Shown one piece after another: positions 56,726-64,000 of a DNA stretch of 64,000 nucleotides. The notes beneath the pieces are model-generated. The model was given only the letters and a program-made list of their open reading frames with translations, had not been told where the DNA came from and ran no database searches. The position numbers and the translations under genes were made by a program. The first letter of the stretch is position 1. Each line of letters begins with the position of its first letter. The DNA is from Plotosus lineatus. Taxonomy: Eukaryota > Chordata > Actinopteri > Siluriformes > Plotosidae. The DNA is taken from positions 402,501-466,500 of the forward strand of contig CM045745.1 in assembly GCA_024760905.1 (NCBI GenBank). The letters are read 5' to 3'.

Positions 56726-59700
56726 ATGAGACAACATAGGAAGCAGTCTCCCTTGCCCGGACGCGGGTCACCGGGGTTCCCTCCTGGAGCCAGGCCCAGG
56801 GGAGGGGCTCAAAGGCGAGCGCCTGGTGGTCGGGCTTATGCCAATGGAGCCTGGCCGGGCCAAGCCCGAAAAGGAGACATGGGTCCGCCCTCCCATGGAC
56901 CCACCACCCGTGGGAGGAGTTTTAGGGGTCGAGTGCAGTGCGAGTTGGGTGGCAGCCAAAGGCATGGGTTCTGTCGGACCGATCCTCAGCTACTTACTCT
57001 GACCCTCGGGACATGGAATGTCACCTCTCTGGCAGGAAAGGAGCCTGATTTGGTGCGTGAGGTGGAGAGATACCGACTAGATATAGTCGGGCTCACCTCA
57101 ACGCATAGCTTGGGCTCTGGAACCATCCATCTCGAGAGAGGCTGGACCTTCTTCTATTCTGGAGTTGCTCATGGGGAGAGGCGGCGAGCCGGTGAGGGTA
57201 TTCTTGTTGCTCCCCGTCTCGGTGCCCAAATGTTGGGGTTCTCCCCGGTTGACGAAAGGGTAGCTGCCCTCCGTCTTCGGGTGGGGGGACGGGTCCTGAC
57301 TGTTATTTGTACTTATGCACCAAATGACAGTTCAGAGTACCCACCCTTTTTGGAGTCTTTGGGGGGGTATTGGAGAACGCTCCCTCGGGAGACTCGCTCG
57401 TTGTCTTGGGAGACTTCAACGCCCATGTGGGCAACGATAGTATGACCTGGAAGGGTGTGATCGGTAGGTACGGCCTGTCCAGTCTGAATCCGAATGGTGT
57501 TTCGTTGTTGGACTTCTGTGCTCGTCATAGTTTGTCTATCATGAACACCATGTTCGAACATAAGGGTGTCCATAAGTGCACTTGGCACCAGGACACCCGA
57601 GGTCGCAGTTCGATGATTGACTTTGTAGTCGTTTCATCGGTCTTGCGACCATATGTTCTGGACACTCGGGTGAAGAGAGGAGCTGAGGCTGATCACTACC
57701 TGGTGGTGAGTTGGCTTCGGTGGTGGGGGAGGCTGCCTTCCAGACCTGGCAGGCCCAAGTGTGTAATCAGGGTCTGCTGGGAACGTTTGGCGGAGCCCCC
57801 TGTCCGAGAGGCCTTTAATTCCCACCTCCAGCAGAGCTACAACCACGTTCCGGAGGAGGCGGGGGACATGGAATCCGAATGGGCCATGTTTCGTGCCTCC
57901 ATTGCTGAGGCGGCAGCCCATAGCTGTGGCCGTAAGGTCGTCGGTGCTTGTCGTGGCGGTAATCCCCGAACCCGGTGGTGGACACCTGCGGTGAAGGGGG
58001 CCGTCCAGCTGAAGAAGGAGGCCTATCGGGTTTTATTAGCCTGTGGGACTCCTGAGGCAGCAAACGGGTACCGGCAGGCCAAACGTGCTGCAGCCGAGGC
58101 TGTCGCAGATGCAAAATCTCGGGCGTGGGAGTAGGAGTTCAGTAAGGGCCTGGAGAGTGATTATCGGTTGGCCTCAAAAAGGTTCTGGGCCACCGTCCGA
58201 CGCCTCAAGAGGGGGAAGCAGTTCTTCACAAACACTGTTTACAGTGGAGGTGGGGAGCTGCTTACCATGACTGGGGATGTTGTTGAGAGGTGGAGGGAAT
58301 ACTTTGAGGACCTCCTCAATCCCACCAACACGCCCTCCGTGGAAGAGGAAGACCCTGGGGGTTCGGGTGAGGGTCCGCCCATCACTGGAGTGGAGGTCAC
58401 TGAGGTTGTCAAAAAGCTCCTCGGTGGTCGAGCTCCGGGGTTGGACGAGATCCGCCCGGAATATCTCAGGGCTCTGGATGTTGTAGGACTGTCTTGGTTG
58501 ACACGTCTCTGCAACATCGCGTGGTCATCGGGGGCTGTACCTCTGGATTGGCAAACTGGGGTGGTGGTCCCAATTTTTAAGAAGGGGGACCGGAGGGTGT
58601 GTTCCAATTATCGAGGAAGTACACTCCTCAGCCTACCTGGGAAAGTCTATGCAGGGGTACTAGAGAGGAGGATCCGACCGATAGTCGAACCTCGGATTCA
58701 GGAGGAACAATGTGGTTTTCGTCCTGGCCGCAGCACTTTTGACCAACTCTTACGCTCCACAGGATTCTGGAGGGGGCATGGGAGTTTGCCCAATCTGTCC
58801 ACATGTGCTTTGTGGATTTGGAGAAGGCTTTCGACCGTGTCCCTCGAAAGATCTTGTGGGGCGTGCTCCGAGAGTACGGCGTTCCGGAACCGTTGCTACG
58901 AGCTATTCGGTCGCTGTATCACCGGAGCCAGAGTTTGGTCCGTATTGGTAACAGCAGGTCGGATTCGTTTCCAGTGGGAGTTGGAGTCCGCCAAGGCTGT
59001 CCTTTGTCACCGATTCTGTTCATAATTTTTATGGACAGAATTTCTAGGCGCAGTCGAGGCGATGAGGGGTTCTGGTTTGGTGGCCATCAGATATCGTCTC
59101 TGCTTTTTGCGGATGATGTTGTCCTTTTGGCTTCATCAAGTCGGGCCCTCCAGCTCTCATTGGAGCAATTCGCAGCTGAGTGCGAAGCAGCCGGGATGAA
59201 GATCAGTACCTCCAAGTCCGAGGCCATGGTTCTCAGTCGGACAATGGTGGAATGCACCCTCCGGGTCGGGAATGAGGTCCTGCCCCAAGTGGAGGAGTTT
59301 AAGTCTCTTGGGATCTTGTTTACGAGTGAGGGAAGGATGGAGCGAGAGATCGACAGACGGATCGCTGCAGCCTCTGCTGTTAAGCGGTGCCTGTACCGAT
59401 CCGTCGTGCTGAAGAAGGAGCTGAGCCGCAAGGCGAAGCTCTCAATTTACCAGTCGATCCACGTTCCAACCCTCACCTATGGTCACGAGCTTTGGGTCAT
59501 GACCGAAAGAACAAGATCACGGATACAAGCGGCTGAAATGAGCTTCCTTCGCCGGGTGGCGGGGTTCTCCCTTAGAGATAAGGTGAAAAGCTCCGCCATC
59601 CAGGGAGAGGTCGGAGTAGATCCGCTGCTCCTCCGCATTGAGAGGGGCCAGTTGAGGTGGCTCGGGCATCTGGTCAGAATGCCCCCCGGACGCCTCCCTG

Positions 59701-59912
59701 GTGTGGTGTTTTGGGCATGTCCAACCGGGAAGAGACCCCGGGGTCGACCTAGAACACGCTGGAGGGACTATGTCTCTCGGCTTGTCTGGGACCACCTCGG
59801 TGTCCCCCCGGGAGAGTTGGAGGAAGTGGCTCGGGAGAGGGACGTCTGGACCTCTTTGCCAAGGTTGCTGCCCCCGCGACCCGACCCTGGACTAAACGGA
59901 AGAAGAAGATGA
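56726..59912 (+). pseudogene. LINE family F endonuclease/RT ORF, frameshifted
   Basis: A proline/glycine/arginine-rich N-terminus precedes the AP endonuclease: LTLGTWNVTSLAGKEPDLVR, LTSTHSLGSG (the usual glutamate position holds serine), [31 protein letters not shown] and [11 protein letters not shown] follows: LLGGRAPGLDEIRPEYLRAL, GVVVPIFKKGDRRVCSNYRG, EEQCGFRPGRSTFDQL, MCFVDLEKAFDRVPRK, GVRQGCPLSPILFIIFMDRI, the catalytic SLLFADDVVLLAS and GMKISTSKSEAMVLSR, then a C-terminus with LRWLGHLVRMPPGRLPG and GKRPRGRPRTRWRDYVSRL. Lesions are a frameshift near 57365-57375, a TAG at 58132, and shifts near 58735-58800. The FADD box is intact. Few lesions over 3.2 kb suggest a fairly young insertion. 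Confidence 0.88.
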
Positions 59913-60425
59913 TGATGATATTAAAATAAATATATGTAATGATCCACATGACTGTGGATAGTGTGGTAATAAGTCAGCAAGACACTGCTACTGAGGTGCA
60001 TGGCCTCAGACAATAGAACCTTTTTAAAATCGTGAAGCTCAAAAGTTCCAGTCAAAGTCAGCATTCGTGTCAACATGATGGCCGATAAAGAATGTCCACC
60101 TAAAGACACACTAACAAGACTGAATTAAAAGTTGTGCAAAGTGGTGGAATAAATAATCTCCATGTTGAACTTTATGGAGGAAGTCAAGCCCAAGACTGCT
60201 GAGACTGAAATCCAAACACTTATCAAAGACGCTTTCTGTTCAAACAGCAGAAACATCCATGAGTGTGACTGACACGACTGCTTCAAGTAAGATGATCTCT
60301 GAATGATTCCAATAGTAAAACACTATTTTAATTTCCTGTAAATTAATACATGTAACAATACAAACATTCTTAAAATTGTCAACTCCTCCATTTTCAATGC
60401 AATAACTAGATAAAAGTAATTTAAA

Positions 60426-60860
60426 TCATTTTACTGGAAAATATGCAATGATTTTAATAAACTGTAACAAGACCACATACTTTAAAAGTAAATATAAAAT
60501 GTCCACAAACACTTTCTGCATCTTTGGCTTCAGATCGACACCTGGACTGATTGTGGATCCACTGAGCGTAATCATGGTAACGCTAATGTTAGTGCTTGTG
60601 ACGGTTGTTCCGAATGCATTTCCTTTGCAATAGTCCGTTATCAGACCACCCTCATGCTCCTGGGTTCTTAAAAGTCTGTGCATGTTTTTTGAGTGAGTGA
60701 CATTTGATTTTATGTGCGACTTTAATGCTCCACCCGAGAACACCAACTGCAATGTTTTTGTCGCATGCCTTTCAAAATGCGTGATGCCGACGTCTCTCCA
60801 GTCACTGAAGTCTCTGTTCTCCTGCCATTCTGCTTTAAATATACACCGACCGCATGGCAT
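60426..60860 (-). pseudogene. Possible BED-like finger gene relic (hAT-associated)
   Basis: A 144-codon minus-strand frame begins M-P-C-G-R-C-I-F-K-A-E-W-Q-E-N, then F-S-D-W-R-D-V, K-T-L-Q-L, G-G-A-L-K-S-H-I-K-S-N-V-T-H-S-K-N. The layout (CxFKxxWQ, then ALKSHxKSxxHS) resembles the N-terminal BED-like finger of hAT-derived fish proteins. The second cysteine pair is not visible, so the zinc site is probably lost. The tail (S-T-N-I-S-V-T-M-I-T) is low complexity. It could also be a chance ORF. Confidence 0.35.
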
Positions 60861-63564
60861 TGTGGCTGTTGGTACAATACAGTCCTCTTAAGTTTTTTAT
60901 AAATATTTATTCACTCGCGACGAGCGCAAAAGTCACCTGGGACCCCATTACCAAACGGCTGAAAATGGGATCTGTAGGTCGTAAAACATCTAGAAGCTTC
61001 TATAATTTTGTCGTAAATTAAATAACTTATGTACCGAATTTTAATATATTGTAATATTAATGTTTGACACACTGTCCGAGTTTAATGAAATAAAAATACT
61101 TGTACTTGTAAAGGGGAATCTATGTCGTAAAATTAACTACTGTAAACTCATACACTGTGTTGGTCAACACAGAAGACAAACAACAACAACAACAGCAGCA
61201 GAACTTCTGGGAAGGTGCGTTAGAAAATGACACTTGATAAACATCAATTTTCTGTGATTTTATGGTAGAAAAAGAGACAAAAATCAGCGGTTTCCAATAA
61301 AATGTGATGCATTTATTGTGCAGATCGACCCAAAGTTAAAAATCAAGTATGATTCAAGGATGGAGTCAGAAAACCTATGGTTTTTAAGGGTCCTGGTTTA
61401 GAATATAATTTCTTTTTTCAAGAACCTTTCAAGGCATTCCAGCCCCAGTATGAACCATGTTCACATAAAACTAAATAACGATCACCAGCTTCAAAATACA
61501 GCAAAAAAGGCCCGAATTAAGGCAAGTTGTGGTTCCCGGGTGGTATTTTACTCATGCTCCAGCACCCTATGCTGTGTGTTCGTGTACAATCAACCAACCC
61601 GCCAGATCCTTTAACCATGAGAGTCCTGACCCACCAGACAAAAAAAAAAAAAATGTACAGTATGATCAAAATAGTGTGTGATCTATGGAATAAAAGCAGT
61701 GTAGCCAGAGTAGGCCCCTGCAGATTCCACTCGTGCCTGTCTTTCCTTGGGTCACAGCCCTACGAGTGCCAATAAATACACCCGGCATTCCCTCCCACTC
61801 AAATCCCTCCCACATACCCTGACAATTTCTGTGAAAATGTTTTAGAATGACCTTTCACCGAAAAGAATGTTGGGAGGAACCGCGGCACTGCTCGAGCTGT
61901 TGATTCTGTACTCATCTGTAGATAAACAGGAAACCGAGGAATATGGCGGAGAGAGGGGGATTTACAGACCAAATTTTCAGGGTTCAGGTTGCTCCTGTCT
62001 CAGCTTTAGAGACCTCAAAATAATTCCATTAATTTTTTTAAATGCACCATTAAAGTTGTTGTACATCAGTCGTCCTATAGTGAGGCTGGAAGAGTCGAGA
62101 ATTCAGTATAACCAAATGAATAATAAAACTTCCTGACTGGTTTATAACCGGCGTCACGTGGTGCTCGCCCTTCATACTGGCAACACTTCAATCAGGTAAA
62201 TTAGTCATAGATGTTGCGCCTAGTAAGAATTAAAAGATATCCACATGCCAAGCCACCGACACACTCAATGTAGAAATTCCAATGAAAATGACCACTTTGA
62301 TAGTGTTTATACAACAACAGCACATTAATAATACACTTATACTTTTGGTAGCTATCAGATATTACAGAATACAAACTCGCAAATCAGATTACAGCCTTTA
62401 ATGGATTTCAAGAAATGGACTGCAGTTCAACACCCTGGATATTAAGTGCACATGTACATTACAGGTGTGTTAATACAGCATCATTCCGTTCTTTGGATCA
62501 AAATAACCTTGACTTGAGGAATAGTGAGGTAAAGAACAACTTGCAAATACAAACACGGTTAAATAAATATTTACCAGCGAAATGACTCGTTAGTAGTCGA
62601 GAACTCGTCAATGATTAACACGGGGACAAGCAGAACTCGCAGCCATTAGTTCTTCAGTTACAAACTCTGGAGAAAATCAGAGCCCAAACTCCAGTCAATA
62701 ATTTGCTTGACAGAACAAAATCATACTATATTTTAAGGGAGGACAAAGCTACAGCTACGACCGTCATTCATGCACAGAAAATTACACTCATTCTGTTCCC
62801 CTATTTTGTATGAATATATTTAAATAGGTCAATATAACAAGCCATGTATTAAAGCTACGCCGACTTTTTAGAACGGGGCCACAATGCCCACGATTTGAGA
62901 GAATCATGTTGAAAATCATGAAGATCGGAAGGAAACTTGGTGGAATTGTGATGATTGATTCCAATTGTGATAGAACGTGGGAATTGTAGTACAGTAAGGC
63001 TTCAGAGAGTAATAGGCCTTGATTATGTATGTGATGTCGTGATGAGCTTGGAAACACATGTCCTTCGAGTTCCATCTCCTGGATGCACCCTGCTTCCTTT
63101 TATATCCCAATAGTACTCCAAGCACAGTTATAAATGCTGAAGCTCCACACTATTCTGAATGGTGGAGATTGTCAACATCGTTGCCCCGGTGTAAACCCAG
63201 GATAAAGAAGTGGGAAACCGATCAGAATTTGCCCGTTAAAAAGGGTCACGTGAGATAGTGTTAACATGGAGTTCTTTCAAATCCAATGGATTGCGACAGT
63301 GGCGTCAATTTGAGCTTCAAATTTTAGCTCAAGATCGTGGTCCATCAGTCCTTTAACACGGGAATAAGGTGAACCTGTAGAAAAAAACATGAAGGTGTTT
63401 TAACACATTGATCTGTACTCACATGACGAGGGTGCAAGCCTGCCAGACAGTGTTCCATCTCAGTGACTATTTGGAAACATCCACCTCAATAATTATTAAT
63501 TGATTAATCAAATCTCTGGGGAAGCAAAACATGGAGCTGATGAATACCTAATGGGGTCACCATT

Positions 63565-64000
63565 ACCGTATTTTTCAGACTATCAGGCACAGTTAAAAGC
63601 ACACCATCAATTTTTGTGATAAAGGATTTTATGTATGAATGAAGCCACACCGCTTGATGGATTCTCGAAGCATTATAGATACTATAGACAAGTGACTTGC
63701 TGAAAAATCTCCGTCTCCATTCATCTGGGATTGTGCGCCCATGTGCGCTCATCTCATTGATACAGTCAAAACCCAAATCAAGTGAACTAATTCAGAGCTC
63801 GTTATCATTCTGGTGGATTAACCAAAGAACTCCGACCGCTAGACATTGGTGTCAAAAGGTTGTACGTTAGAGGGATCCGAGTTTTATGTCCAACTCGCGC
63901 AACAGTTAAACTCCGACACTGAAAATAAAAAATTTGATGGATTTGTGGAACTGAATAATGATGAGAGTTATTGGAAGAGTTGAATGAAGTTTGACTTAGG
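63565..64000 (+). mobile_element. 'CTATAAGGCGCAC'-type repeat, copy C (runs off the window)
   Basis: Starts ACCGTATTTTTCAGACTATC-AGGCAC and contains GATACAGTCAAAACCCAAAT, TGGATTAACCAAAGAACTCC, GTTAGAGGGATCCGAG and AATTTGATGGATTTGTGGAA, matching copy A. It continues beyond position 64000. Confidence 0.65.

Larger units (their letters stand above)
56537..59917 (+). mobile_element. APE-type non-LTR LINE, nearly full length (family F)
   Basis: About 3.38 kb with a 13-bp target duplication, ATATTAAAATAAA (56524-56536 and 59918-59930). The 5' leader of about 190 nt is rich in inverted repeats. The ORF region carries endonuclease and RT and ends GGACTAAACGGAAGAAGAAG, then ATGATGATGAT as a short tandem 3' tail. 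Size, single long ORF and repeat tail suggest RTE-like biology, but the clade is not certain. Confidence 0.88.

Overview
The window is nuclear DNA of a ray-finned fish. The evidence is a vertebrate Scribble-type gene with canonical splice sites, Rex1/RTE-type LINEs, Tc1 and pogo DNA transposons, tRNA-derived SINEs with fish-type LINE tails, and dense CA/GT/GA/AT microsatellites. The species cannot be named from the sequence.

The only host coding sequence I can support is two small exons on the minus strand, at 5728-5845 and 1402-1480. Joined, they encode a stretch of leucine-rich repeats that closely matches scribble planar cell polarity protein (scrib), ending in an N-P-L motif. Exon order therefore runs right to left. 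Positions 1-1401 are the downstream intron, 1481-5727 is the intron between the two exons, and everything from 5846 to 64000 is upstream intron (at least 58 kb). The upstream scrib exon was not found, and no other intact host gene is visible.

Almost all other recognisable sequence is mobile elements, mostly decayed. (i) LINEs: RTE copies at 2253-5335 (minus, nearly full length), 41278-42408 and 44465-45608; a second RTE-like family at about 43905-47340, split by the third RTE copy; a third family at about 19696-21573 with its RT core deleted; a Rex1/CR1-like copy at about 24646-25915; and a nearly full-length 3.4-kb APE-type LINE at 56537-59917 with a 13-bp target duplication. (ii) A tRNA-headed SINE family with about a dozen copies. 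Its body is shared, but it carries either an L2-like tail or a tail that is the RTE 5' leader fused to the RTE 3' end. (iii) DNA elements: a complete but inactivated Tc1 copy (39331-40869), at least four families of TA-flanked pogo/Tigger-like MITEs, an 'M' family of about 0.75-kb MITEs, a hAT-like palindrome, and a 'CTATAAGGCGCAC' repeat family. (iv) Relics of THAP, BED-like and SWIM-associated genes.

Insertions are repeatedly nested, and several can be resolved to the base because TSDs, or an empty-site homologue elsewhere in the window, are present. The most interesting signals are the SINE that combines one body with two LINE tails, a 193-bp block nearly identical in two otherwise divergent SINEs, the doubly nested M element carrying an unfamiliar 1.63-kb transposon, and structured 5' leaders on two LINE families.
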